This document shows, one piece after another, positions 24,618 through 32,741 of a stretch of 42,170 bases of DNA (position 1 is the first letter of the stretch; each line of letters begins with the position of its first letter). Both the position numbers and the translations under genes were made by a program. Origin of the DNA: Gp7-AA10 sp035516895. GTDB lineage: Bacteria; Acidobacteriota; Thermoanaerobaculia; Gp7-AA8. Where the stretch lies: positions 1 to 42,170 of the forward strand of contig DATIZY010000249.1 in the NCBI GenBank assembly GCA_035516895.1. The letters run 5' to 3'. The notes beneath the pieces were generated by a model that made no database searches, was not told where the DNA came from, and worked only from the letters and a program-made list of their open reading frames with translations.

Positions 24618-24654
24618 AGCGAGAGCATCCCGGGCGCCGCGGCGAGCCGAAGTC

Positions 24655-25647
24655 ATGAAATCTTCCTCCGGCGTTCGCATCGGCATCGTCAATCCGCTCA
24701 CGCTCGTCGGAAACGAGATCAAGACGATCCTGCGCGAACGCGCGTTTCCGGCGGCGAAGACGGTGCTGCTCGACAGCACGGGTCAATCCGCGGGAGCGCT
24801 GACCGATATCGCCGAGGAGCCGGCGGTGGTCAACGCCGTGTCCGATGACGAGCTCGAAGATCTCGATCTCGTGTTCTTCTGCGGGCCCGCGGCGGGCAAT
24901 CGCGAATGGATCGAGCACGCGCGCGAAGATCGTTTCATCGCGGTGGACGTCTCGCAGCCGTCGACGATGCAGCACGGCAAGCTCGCCGTCGCCGGCATCA
25001 ATCTCGAGGACGTCACGGAAGAAGACACGCTGCTCATCTCTCCGCATCCGGTGGCGATTCCGATCGCCCTGATCCTCCATCAGATCGAGTCGCTCAGCGC
25101 GGTGGAGCTCTGCACCGGAACGGTCGTGCAGCCGGCGTCGGAGTTCGAGCAGAGCGGCGTCGAAGAGCTCGCGCAGCAGACGATCAGCGTGCTGAACGTC
25201 CGCAGCGTTCCGAAAGCGGTCTTCGACCGGCAGCTCGCCTTCAATCTCTATCCGGCGCCGGAGCACAACGAAGAGTTCATCGTCGAGCAGATTCGAACAT
25301 TGAGCGAGGGCGAACCGCAGATCGCGCTGCTGATCACGCAGGGAACGATCTTTCACGGCCACACGTTTTCGCTGTTTCTGAAAACGCGCGACGAGCTTTC
25401 CGTCGATCAGATCGCCGGCCGATTGCGCGACAACGCCGCGATCGCGCTGCCGGAAGGCGATCAGGCGTTCGGAACGATCGACGCCGCCGGCAAAGACGAG
25501 GTCCTCGTCGCCGAAGTGCGCCGCGATCCGGCGATCCGCGGCGGATTCTGGGTGTGGGCCGTCTGCGATAATCTGCGCCGCAGCGCGGCGCTCAACGCCG
25601 TGCTCATCGCCGAAAAAGCTCTCTTCGGCAATTCAAAGGTGATGTGA
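24655..25647 (+). CDS. Aspartate-semialdehyde dehydrogenase-like protein lacking catalytic Cys (UsG-like)
   Basis: 330 residues aligning by pattern with aspartate-semialdehyde dehydrogenase: VRIGIVNPLTLVGNEIKTIL (nucleotide-binding region, but GxTGxxG replaced by NPLTLVG), DLVFFCGPAAGNREWIEHA, then LLISPHPVAIPIALIL where active enzymes have the NPNC nucleophile, VVQPASEFEQSGVEEL in place of the substrate loop QAVSGAG, and AFNLYPAPEHNEEFIVEQI. The Cys is absent, so dehydrogenase activity is not expected. E. coli UsG is a known paralogue with the same loss. The gene is in a run with psd-pssA and bcp. Role unknown. Confidence 0.82.
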   Translation: MKSSSGVRIGIVNPLTLVGNEIKTILRERAFPAAKTVLLDSTGQSAGALTDIAEEPAVVNAVSDDELEDLDLVFFCGPAAGNREWIEHAREDRFIAVDVSQPSTMQHGKLAVAGINLEDVTEEDTLLISPHPVAIPIALILHQIESLSAVELCTGTVVQPASEFEQSGVEELAQQTISVLNVRSVPKAVFDRQLAFNLYPAPEHNEEFIVEQIRTLSEGEPQIALLITQGTIFHGHTFSLFLKTRDELSVDQIAGRLRDNAAIALPEGDQAFGTIDAAGKDEVLVAEVRRDPAIRGGFWVWAVCDNLRRSAALNAVLIAEKALFGNSKVM

Positions 25648-26135
25648 TGCAGGACTATTACGAGCCGAAAGCCGGCGACATGGCGCCGAATTTTCAGCTG
25701 CCGTCGACGCGCGGCAAAGACGTGACCCTCGCCGAATTCAAAGGCCAAGACGTCATCCTCTACTTTTATCCCAAGGACGACACGCCCGGCTGCACGGCGG
25801 AAGCGTGCGCGTTTCGCGATCGCGAAGGCGACCTCTCCAAAGCGGGCGCCGTGATCCTCGGCGTCTCGACCGATCCGCTGCCGAGCCACCAGAATTTCCG
25901 CGAGAAGTACAAGCTGAACTTTCCGCTGCTCTCCGACCAGACCGCCGACGTGGCAAAGATGTACGGCGCGTGGAAAGAGAAAAACATGTACGGCCGCCGA
26001 ACATGGGGCGTGGCGCGGACGACGTACTGGATCGGTCCCGACGGCCGCATCAGGAAGGTCTGGAAAAAAATCGACGCGCCGAACCACGCGAACGAGATTC
26101 TGGCCGAGATGCAGGCGGCGCGAACGCGGAAGTGA
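25644..26135 (+). CDS. bcp: Thioredoxin-dependent peroxiredoxin (Bcp/PrxQ)
   Basis: 163 residues (162 if ATG 25647 is used rather than GTG 25644). It reduces hydrogen peroxide and organic peroxides. The motif YFYPKDDTPGCTAEACAFRD holds the peroxidatic Cys and, five residues on, the resolving Cys of atypical 2-Cys PrxQ. GAVILGVSTD and LLSDQTADVAKMYGAW are also typical. It overlaps the stop of the upstream gene, so they are co-translated. No regulator is nearby. Confidence 0.95.
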   Translation: MMQDYYEPKAGDMAPNFQLPSTRGKDVTLAEFKGQDVILYFYPKDDTPGCTAEACAFRDREGDLSKAGAVILGVSTDPLPSHQNFREKYKLNFPLLSDQTADVAKMYGAWKEKNMYGRRTWGVARTTYWIGPDGRIRKVWKKIDAPNHANEILAEMQAARTRK

Positions 26136-26136
26136 G

Positions 26137-26673
26137 ATGCGCGATCGTGCGGCGTCGCTGTTCGTGCTGCTGCTCCTCGCGTGCCGCAGCTCGCCGCAGC
26201 CGCTCAAACCGCGCGACCTCGTTACGATCTCGCCGGCGAGCGGCGCCGTTTCGGCGAAGCTCGTCCCCGATCCGAATTCTCCGGAGCTCAAGCTCGGGCC
26301 CGGCGAGGAGTACATCGCACCGCAGCTCATGCCGGGCAATCCGATGCCCGCATATCCGCCGGATCTCATCCCGCTCCATTTGCCGTTGCACGTCGTCGCG
26401 GTTCGCGTCACGTTCGGCGAATACGATCACACGATCGACGTAGCGCCGAGCCCTGTCGTGCAATCGACGGATGACGAATATGAGGCCGCCTTTCAGAAGG
26501 CGGTCCGCGAAACCGTCATGCGGTGGATCTGCTATTCGGCCAAAATCCGGAAATTCCGCGATGGACCGGGATATCGAATCATGACCGCCGAGCGGTGGCT
26601 GAAGACGTTCTACGACATCTCGTTTTCATTCGAGATCGTCGACGGACATCCCGTGGTCAAGAGCGCGCAGTAG
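26137..26673 (+). CDS. Putative lipoprotein with TonB-C-like domain
   Basis: 178 residues. The N-terminus MRDRAASLFVLLLLACRSSP has a lipobox (LLAC, Cys 16), so it is probably a lipid-anchored envelope protein. The segment from about residue 68 (PAYPPDLIPL, HVVAVRVTFGEYDHTIDVAPSPV, AFQKAVRETVMRWICYSAKI) resembles the YPxxA..G.V.V...DG.v..v...S...A...W layout of TonB C-terminal domains, but weakly. No firm function. It starts one base after the bcp stop and converges with the aminotransferase gene. Confidence 0.7.
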   Translation: MRDRAASLFVLLLLACRSSPQPLKPRDLVTISPASGAVSAKLVPDPNSPELKLGPGEEYIAPQLMPGNPMPAYPPDLIPLHLPLHVVAVRVTFGEYDHTIDVAPSPVVQSTDDEYEAAFQKAVRETVMRWICYSAKIRKFRDGPGYRIMTAERWLKTFYDISFSFEIVDGHPVVKSAQ

Positions 26674-26678
26674 AAGCG

Positions 26679-27839
26679 TCAGACGCGCGCCGCGCGAAAT
26701 GCGCGAATGCGGCGGCACGCTTCCGCGAGCGCGTCGAAATCCTTCGCGAAGCAGAAGCGCAGCATGCGCCTGCCCTGATCCGAAACGAAGAACGCCGAGC
26801 CCGGAACCGACGCGACGCGCCCGTTATCGAGCAGCGTCTGCGCGGCCTCCTTGTCGTTGCGGAACTCGTCGGGAATCTCCGCGAGCATGTAGTACGAGCC
26901 CTGCGGAATCGACGGCTTGAATCCCGCCTCCTCCAGCGCCGACGCGAGGATGTCGCGCTTCTTCTGATAATCGGACGCGAGATTGCGGTAGTACTCGTCG
27001 GGAACTTCGAGCGCCCGCGCGACGCCCCACTGCAGCGGCGTCGGCGCGCAGATCGCAAAGAGATCGTTCATCAATCCGATCGGACCGGCCACCCGCGCGT
27101 CGGCCACGGCGTATCCGATCCGCCAGCCGGTGATCGAGAACGTTTTGGAGAAGCCGCTGATCGTCACGGTGATGTCGCGGCACGACGGGAGCGACGCGAT
27201 CGAGACGTGCCTGCGGCCGTCGTAGACGATGTACTCGTAAATCTCGTCGGTGAAGATCCACGCGTTGTGCTCGCGGCAGAGCGCGCCGATCGCCTCGAGC
27301 TCTTCGCGCGTGAACATCTTGCCGGACGGATTCGACGGCGTGCAGATCACGATCGCGCGCGTTTTCGGCGTGAACGCCGCGCGCAGCTCGTCGAAATCGA
27401 TCGACCATTCGGGCGCGTGCAGCGGCACGAACTTCGGCTCGAAGCCGAGGACCGCGAGCGTGTTGAGGTGGTAGCCGTAGTACGGCTCGAAGAGGATGAC
27501 CTCGTCGCCGGCATTGAGCGTCGCCATCGCCGCGGTGAGAAATCCGCCCGACGATCCGACCGTGACGACGACCTCCTTCGCCGGATCGACGTGGAGATTG
27601 TTGTAGCGCGCGAGCTTCTTCGCGATGCGCTCGCGCAGCACGTCGATGCCTTCGAATTTCGAGTAGGTGGCCTTGTTCGAGGCGATCGCGTCGCACGCGC
27701 CCTCAACGAGCTCGGGAATCGTCGGCAGATCGCAGACGCCCTGGCCGAGGTTGATGCCTCCGACGCGGTCGCATTCGCGCGTCATGCGCCGGATGTCGGA
27801 TTGGACGAGTCCGCGGAGACGATCGCTGATCTGGTTCAT
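26679..27839 (-). CDS. Class I/II PLP-dependent aminotransferase
   Basis: 386 residues, fold type I. Markers: INLGQGVCDLP, YSKFEGIDVLRERIAKKL, TVGSSGGFLTA, CTPSNPSGKMFTREEL, FTDEIYEYIVYDG and the PLP lysine in SGFSKTFSITGWRIGY, with the substrate-carboxylate Arg in RMLRFCF. It resembles aspartate/kynurenine-oxoglutarate type transaminases. Substrate specificity cannot be assigned. The ATG overlaps the prmA stop by four bases, so it is probably cotranscribed with prmA. Confidence 0.93.
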   Translation of the reverse strand: MNQISDRLRGLVQSDIRRMTRECDRVGGINLGQGVCDLPTIPELVEGACDAIASNKATYSKFEGIDVLRERIAKKLARYNNLHVDPAKEVVVTVGSSGGFLTAAMATLNAGDEVILFEPYYGYHLNTLAVLGFEPKFVPLHAPEWSIDFDELRAAFTPKTRAIVICTPSNPSGKMFTREELEAIGALCREHNAWIFTDEIYEYIVYDGRRHVSIASLPSCRDITVTISGFSKTFSITGWRIGYAVADARVAGPIGLMNDLFAICAPTPLQWGVARALEVPDEYYRNLASDYQKKRDILASALEEAGFKPSIPQGSYYMLAEIPDEFRNDKEAAQTLLDNGRVASVPGSAFFVSDQGRRMLRFCFAKDFDALAEACRRIRAFRAARV

Positions 27840-28645
27840 ACGCCTGGTAGTCTAAACGATCCCGCCCACCACTCGCCTTTCGCGGCCTCGCGCTCGAGGA
27901 CGAGGCCGCGCCGCTCGCAAGCATCGACGACGTGTTCGCGCTGCACGTCGAGGATCCCGCTGAGGACGAGCGATCGTCCGCGCACCTTCGGCAGCAGCGC
28001 CACGATCACGTCGGGCAGAATGTTCATCGTGACGACGTCGAATGTCTGCGGCCGGAGCGCGTCGATCGTGCCGATGAACGCGGCGAGTTCCAGCCGATTG
28101 CGGATTGCGTTTTCGCGCAACGCCGTGAACGCGTCGAGATCGATGTCGAACGCGATCGCTTTCCGCGCGCCGAGACGCAGCATGGCGAGAGCGAGGATGC
28201 CGCTGCCCGCACCGACGTCGAGCACGCGCCTGCCGTGCAGGTCGATGTCTTCGAGCAGCTCGATGCAGAGTGCCGTCGATTCGTGCGATCCCGTTCCAAA
28301 GGCCTGCTCCTGCGGGATGACGAGCGCGAGACGGCCGCTGTCGGGCGGAATCAGCGACGGATCCGGCGCGATGACGAACGATTTCCCGACGAAGAGCGGC
28401 TGTAGTGATTGTTGATATCGCTGCAACCAGTCGACGTGCGGACGGTCAATCGGCCTCGCGTTGTGGAACAGCGGCGCGGCCGCTGCGCGATCCGCAGCAC
28501 TGCCGAAGTACGCCTCGATGACTCCGGGCTGAATCAATACGCTGCCGGCCGAGCGCGTGAGAAACAGCAGCCCCTGAACGATTTCTTCGCGCTCGGGGTC
28601 GAAGGAAATTTCCAGGATGGTGTCGATCGCGCCGCCGCTCTTCAT
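27836..28645 (-). CDS. prmA: Ribosomal protein L11 methyltransferase
   Basis: 269 residues. Methylates lysines and the N-terminus of ribosomal protein L11 using S-adenosylmethionine. The family block LVIPQEQAFGTGSHESTALCIELLE is followed by the SAM-binding VLDVGAGSGILALAMLRLGA and DVVTMNILPDVIVALLP (the NPPY/N-I-L type motif). The N-terminal substrate-recognition region (about 1-95) is present but divergent. It is first of a two-gene overlap with the aminotransferase gene. Confidence 0.9.
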   Translation of the reverse strand: MKSGGAIDTILEISFDPEREEIVQGLLFLTRSAGSVLIQPGVIEAYFGSAADRAAAAPLFHNARPIDRPHVDWLQRYQQSLQPLFVGKSFVIAPDPSLIPPDSGRLALVIPQEQAFGTGSHESTALCIELLEDIDLHGRRVLDVGAGSGILALAMLRLGARKAIAFDIDLDAFTALRENAIRNRLELAAFIGTIDALRPQTFDVVTMNILPDVIVALLPKVRGRSLVLSGILDVQREHVVDACERRGLVLEREAAKGEWWAGSFRLPGV

Positions 28646-28678
28646 CGCAGAGTCGCGGCATGGGCGCCGCGCTCCAGA

Positions 28679-28915
28679 TCAGTCGCCGGCGCGGTCCAGC
28701 TGCGCCCGGCGCCACATCCAGTACGCGGTCAGGGGGACGAGGCCGCAGCCGACGAGCCACCACGCTACGCCGAGAGCGGCGACGCGCTGCACGGTCTCGC
28801 CGTTGAGACGCATCACGATCACGCAGAGGTACGCCATGACCGCGATGGTGAAGCAGATGAGTGCCGCCGTGCCGTAGCGCACGACGTTTTCGGTGAGCGC
28901 AGCTCGCTCGTTCAC
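28679..28915 (-). CDS. Small two-helix membrane protein
   Basis: 78 residues. Two hydrophobic segments (about 14-36 and 45-66: ALICFTIAVMAYLCVIVM and LGVAWWLVGCGLVPLTAYWMW), short charged ends. I recognise no family. It lies between dnaJ and prmA on the same strand with gaps of about 33 and 45 bases. Codon use and GC-rich third positions look like the neighbours. Confidence 0.6.
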   Translation of the reverse strand: MNERAALTENVVRYGTAALICFTIAVMAYLCVIVMRLNGETVQRVAALGVAWWLVGCGLVPLTAYWMWRRAQLDRAGD

Positions 28916-28960
28916 TTGTTGAACCTTCCGGACGAAAAATAGCTCGGGAAAATACTAACT

Positions 28961-30082
28961 CTAGCCGCCGAAGAAATCCTTCACTTTTTCGAAAACTCCG
29001 CGGTTCTCCGGCGGATTCTCGCCTTCGAGCTCCGCGAATTTCTCGAGGATCTGGCGCTGCTCGTCGCTGAGCGTCGACGGAATGCGCACGCTGATGTGCA
29101 CGTAGTGATCGCCGCGGCCGGAGCCCTGCAGGAACTGCACGCCTTTGCCGCGCAGACGAAACACCTGGTTCGGCTGCGTTCCCGGCGGAACGCGCAGCGT
29201 CTCCGCGCCGTCGATCGTATCGGTCTTCACTTCCGCGCCTAACGCCGCCTGCGTGAACGAGATCGTCTGCTCGGAATGGATGTCGTAGTCGCGGCGCGTG
29301 AACCTCGGATGCTCCTCGACCGAGATGAAAACGTAGAGGTCGCCTGCCGGCCCGCCGTTATAGCCCGCTTCGCCCTCGCCCGGCACGCGAAGCCGCGAGC
29401 CCTCATCGACTCCGGCCGGGATCTTCACCGGCAGCGTCTTCTCCTCGCGCACGCGGCCGGCCCCGTTGCACGTCGCACACGGATCCTTGATCACCTTCCC
29501 CGCTCCGCCGCATTGCGGACAGGTGCGCGCAACCGCAAAGAATCCCTGCGAGTAGCGGATCTGTCCCCGTCCGCCGCAACCGGTGCACGTCACCGGCGAT
29601 GTACCCGGCTTCGCGCCGCTGCCGCCGCACGTCGCGCACGTGATCACGCGCGGGACGTTGAGCGAGACTTCTTTGCCGAACACGGCGTCCTCGAACGACA
29701 GCGTCAGGTCGTAGCGCAGATCGTTGCCGCGCGCGGGACGCGTGCTGCGCCGCCGGCTTGCGCCGAAGAAATCGCCGAAGCCGAACAGATCGCCGAGGAT
29801 GTCGCTGAAGTCGGCGAACTGGCTGGGATCGAATCCGCCCATTCCGCCGACGCCGCTGTGTCCGTAGCGGTCGTATTGCGCGCGTTTGTCCTGATCGGAG
29901 AGCACGCCGTACGCCTCCGCCGCTTCCTTGAACTTCTCCTCCGCCTCGGCATCGCCCGGATTCTTGTCGGGGTGATACTGCAACGCCATCCGACGGTAGG
30001 CTTTCTTGATGTCGTCGATTCCGGCGTTGCGAGGTACGCCGAGGACCTCGTAGTAATCGCGTTTCTCTGTGGTGGCCATCAT
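28961..30082 (-). CDS. dnaJ: Chaperone protein DnaJ
   Basis: 373 residues, type I Hsp40. J domain 8-72 with HPD in MALQYHPDKNPGDAEA, a Gly/Phe-rich segment (DPSQFADFSDILGDLFGFGD), then four CxxCxGxG zinc repeats (CATCGGSG, CTGCGGRG, CPQCGGAG, CATCNGAG) and the C-terminal substrate-binding domain. It stimulates DnaK ATPase and delivers unfolded clients. Last gene of the hrcA-grpE-dnaK-dnaJ string. It is separated from dnaK by a 198-base tandem palindromic element that ends right at the ATG, so its translation may be uncoupled from dnaK. Confidence 0.97.
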   Translation of the reverse strand: MMATTEKRDYYEVLGVPRNAGIDDIKKAYRRMALQYHPDKNPGDAEAEEKFKEAAEAYGVLSDQDKRAQYDRYGHSGVGGMGGFDPSQFADFSDILGDLFGFGDFFGASRRRSTRPARGNDLRYDLTLSFEDAVFGKEVSLNVPRVITCATCGGSGAKPGTSPVTCTGCGGRGQIRYSQGFFAVARTCPQCGGAGKVIKDPCATCNGAGRVREEKTLPVKIPAGVDEGSRLRVPGEGEAGYNGGPAGDLYVFISVEEHPRFTRRDYDIHSEQTISFTQAALGAEVKTDTIDGAETLRVPPGTQPNQVFRLRGKGVQFLQGSGRGDHYVHISVRIPSTLSDEQRQILEKFAELEGENPPENRGVFEKVKDFFGG

Positions 30083-30280
30083 CCCAATTCCGAGCGAAGC
30101 GAGGAATCAACGCCTGCACCGCCAACGGCAATGTGCGAGGCGCCGTCGCTGACTCCTCGCTGCGCTCGGAGTTTTTCAAATCTCCCAATTCCGAGCGAAG
30201 CGAGGAATCAACGCTTGCAGCGCCAACGGCGATCGACGCGGCGCCGCCGTGGACTCCCCGCTGCGCTCGGAGTTTTTCAT
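30083..30280. repeat. Two tandem 101-bp CCGAGCG-AGCGAGG palindromic elements
   Basis: Copies start at 30083 and 30184. Each begins CCCAATTCCGAGCGAAGCGA and ends with the near-inverse GACTCC(T/C)CGCTGCGCTCGG plus AGTTTTTCA. The middle (about 50 bases) is conserved in part (CAACGC-TGCA-CGCCAACGGC). The block exactly fills the dnaK-dnaJ gap, from the base after the dnaJ start codon to the base before the dnaK stop codon. Each copy can form a stem of about 22 bp. Confidence 0.88.
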
Positions 30281-32119
30281 TTATTGCGGAGTGTCGGTGG
30301 GGATCGTCATCTTCGACGGATTGTAGAGCATGACGGTCGTCAGAATTCTCGACGCCGCCTGCAGATCGAAGATCGCGTCGTTCAGCTTCTGCTTGTCTTC
30401 GCCCGCCACCGCTTCCTTTGCCCGGCTGATCATCTTCTGCACCTTGTTGCGGTCGTCGTCGTTGAGGAGTTTTCCGAACTCGCGGAAGACCTTCTCGTTG
30501 GTGTAAATCATTCCCTCGAGCTTGTTCTGCAGCATGCGGACCTCGCGGCGGTTCGCATCGTTCTTCTGGTGCTCCTCCGCCTCAGAGACGAGCCGCTCGA
30601 TCTCATCCTTCGACAGTCCGCCCGCCGGGTTGATCTGCACGCCCTGCGAGGCGCCGGTCGCCTGGTCGCGCGCGGTGACGTTGACGATTCCGTTGGAATC
30701 GATCGCGAACGTGACTTCGATCTGCGGCACGCCGCGCGGAGCCGGCGGAACGCCGACGAGGTCGAACTTGCCGAGCGATTTGTTTTCGCGCGCGAATTCG
30801 CGCTCGCCCTGCAGCACGTGCACCTGCACCTTGCTCTGGTTGTCGGCAACGGTGGTGAAGATCAGCGAATTCTTCGTCGGGATCGTCGAGTTGCGCTCGA
30901 TGATCTTCGTGAAGAGGCCGCCGTGCGTCTCGAGGCCGAGCGACAGCGGCGTCACGTCGAGCAGGATCATGTCCTTGATGTCGCCGCGCAGAATTCCGCC
31001 CTGCACCGCCGCGCCGACCGCGACGACCTCGTCGGGATTGATGTTGCGGTTCGGCTCTTTGCCGAACACCTTCTGCACGGCCTCGACGACGCGCGGCATC
31101 CGCGTCTGGCCGCCGACGAGAACGACCTCGTCGATCTGATTCGGGCGCAGACCGGCGGCCTTGAGCGCGTCGTTGACCGGATCGATCGTCTTCTGCACGA
31201 GGTCTTCGACCATCTGCTCGAATTCGCGCCGCTGCAGCACTTTGTTGAGGTGCTTCGGTCCCGACGCGTCCGACGAAATGAACGGCAGCGTGATCCGCGT
31301 CTCCGCGGCGATCGACAGCTCGTGCTTCGCGCGCTCTGACGCTTCCTTCAAACGCTGCAGCGCCATGCGGTCGTCGCTGAGGTTAATTCCCGTCTCGCGT
31401 TTGAAGCCGTCGATGAGCCAGTCCATGATCCGCTTATCGAAGTCTTCGCCGCCGAGGTACGTGTCGCCCGAGGTGGAGAGGACTTCGAAGAGCCCGTCTT
31501 CGAGCTTGAGAATCGAGATGTCGAACGTGCCCCCGCCGAGGTCGTAGACGGCGATGAGCTGGTTCTCGCGGTTGTCGAGGCCGTACGCGAGCGCGGCCGC
31601 GGTCGGCTCGTTGATGATGCGCAGCACTTCGAGGCCGGCGATCTTTCCGGCGTCGCGCGTCGCCTGACGCTGCGAGTCGTTGAAATACGCCGGCACGGTG
31701 ATGATCGCTTCGGTGACCGGCTCGCCGAGAAATTCTTCGGCGAACGACCGGATCTCCATGAGCACGAAGGCGGAGATCTCCTCGGGCGAATACTCGCGGT
31801 CGCGGATCCGCACTTTGATGTCGCCGTTCGACGCGGCGACGATCTGGTACGGCAGCACCTGCTTCGCACGGGCGACTTCGTCGGAATCGTACTTGCGGCC
31901 GATGAGCCGCTTGATCGCGTAGACGGTGTTGTACGGGTTCGTGATCGCCTGCCGCTTCGCGATCTGCCCGACGAGACGATCGCCGTCTTCGGTGAAGCCG
32001 ACCACGGAAGGCGTCGTGCGGCTGCCCTCGCGGTTCGGGATCACCTGCGGCGTCGTGACGTCGACGACGGCCACGCACGAGTTCGTCGTGCCGAGGTCAA
32101 TTCCGATGATTTTGGCCAT
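30281..32119 (-). CDS. dnaK: Chaperone protein DnaK (Hsp70)
   Basis: 612 residues. The N-terminus KIIGIDLGTTNSCVAVVD is the actin-fold phosphate-1 loop. AVITVPAYFNDSQRQAT-type sequence (here IITVPAYFNDSQRQATRDAG), IINEPTAAALAYGL, VYDLGGGTFDISIL and VVLVGGQTRMPRV complete the ATPase domain. The substrate domain follows (DVTPLSLGLETHGG, IPTKNSLIFTT). The C-terminal tail is short and ends without an acidic EEVD-like motif. It works with GrpE and DnaJ encoded in the same operon. The gap to grpE is 19 bases. Confidence 0.97.
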   Translation of the reverse strand: MAKIIGIDLGTTNSCVAVVDVTTPQVIPNREGSRTTPSVVGFTEDGDRLVGQIAKRQAITNPYNTVYAIKRLIGRKYDSDEVARAKQVLPYQIVAASNGDIKVRIRDREYSPEEISAFVLMEIRSFAEEFLGEPVTEAIITVPAYFNDSQRQATRDAGKIAGLEVLRIINEPTAAALAYGLDNRENQLIAVYDLGGGTFDISILKLEDGLFEVLSTSGDTYLGGEDFDKRIMDWLIDGFKRETGINLSDDRMALQRLKEASERAKHELSIAAETRITLPFISSDASGPKHLNKVLQRREFEQMVEDLVQKTIDPVNDALKAAGLRPNQIDEVVLVGGQTRMPRVVEAVQKVFGKEPNRNINPDEVVAVGAAVQGGILRGDIKDMILLDVTPLSLGLETHGGLFTKIIERNSTIPTKNSLIFTTVADNQSKVQVHVLQGEREFARENKSLGKFDLVGVPPAPRGVPQIEVTFAIDSNGIVNVTARDQATGASQGVQINPAGGLSKDEIERLVSEAEEHQKNDANRREVRMLQNKLEGMIYTNEKVFREFGKLLNDDDRNKVQKMISRAKEAVAGEDKQKLNDAIFDLQAASRILTTVMLYNPSKMTIPTDTPQ

Positions 32120-32138
32120 GTCTGGACTTCGGGAAATT

Positions 32139-32741
32139 CTACCTTGGCTCTTCCGGCCCGCCCACAGCGACCTTCACCATCGCGGGGCGCAGAAGGCGGT
32201 CATGAAGGAAATATCCCTTTTGCAAAACGGCGATAACGGTGTGCGACGGCACGGAAGGATCTTCCTCGCGCACCACGGCTTCGTGGATCTTCGGATCGAA
32301 CGGCACATTCGACTCGTCGATCGGCTTGAGGCCGTGTTTGGTCAGCGCGTCGTACAGCTGCTTGTAAATCAGCAGCACTCCCTTGTGGAAATCGTCGCCT
32401 TGCTCGGCGTGGTCGAGCGCGCGGTCGAAGTTGTCGAGCACCGGCAGCAGCTCGCGCATGAGTCCGGCGAGCGCGTACTTGAAGAAGTCGCTCTTCTCGC
32501 GATCGGAGCGCTTGCGGAAGTTTTCGAAATCGGCGAGCGTGCGCAGATATCGGTCCTTGAGGTCCGCGTTCTCCTGCAGAAGGGGGCTCGAGTCCGCCGC
32601 CGCTTTGGCGCGCCGCGTCGCCGTGGAGTCGGCGGCCTGCTGCGCCGCGACTTCCATCTCGTGCTCGATGTCTTCGATCGACCCGCCCGAGTCCTCGAGG
32701 ACGTAGCTGTCGTCGTCGTTGCCGGTTTTCTCGTCTGCCAT
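32139..32741 (-). CDS. grpE: Nucleotide exchange factor GrpE
   Basis: 200 residues. It releases ADP from DnaK. An acidic N-terminus and long helix (LLQENADLKDRYLRTLADFE, NFRKR) lead to LLPVLDNFDRALDHAE and the C-terminal beta domain with FDPKIHEAVVREED and VLQKGYFLHDRLLRPAMVKV, the family signature. The ATG at 32741 shares a base with the hrcA stop (TAATG), giving tight coupling. The upstream open frame to 32969 is an artefact of overlap with hrcA. Confidence 0.95.
   Translation of the reverse strand: MADEKTGNDDDSYVLEDSGGSIEDIEHEMEVAAQQAADSTATRRAKAAADSSPLLQENADLKDRYLRTLADFENFRKRSDREKSDFFKYALAGLMRELLPVLDNFDRALDHAEQGDDFHKGVLLIYKQLYDALTKHGLKPIDESNVPFDPKIHEAVVREEDPSVPSHTVIAVLQKGYFLHDRLLRPAMVKVAVGGPEEPR

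Noticed and set aside
29403..30188. A separate gene starting MGDLKNSERSEES
   Set aside because: It is a frame through the palindromic element and antiphase dnaJ; the NSERSEES peptide is the repeat itself.
26523..31339. Plus-strand frames of 630 and 687 codons over the aminotransferase/prmA and dnaJ/dnaK genes
   Set aside because: Antisense shadows; dnaJ, dnaK, prmA and the aminotransferase are unmistakable on the minus strand.
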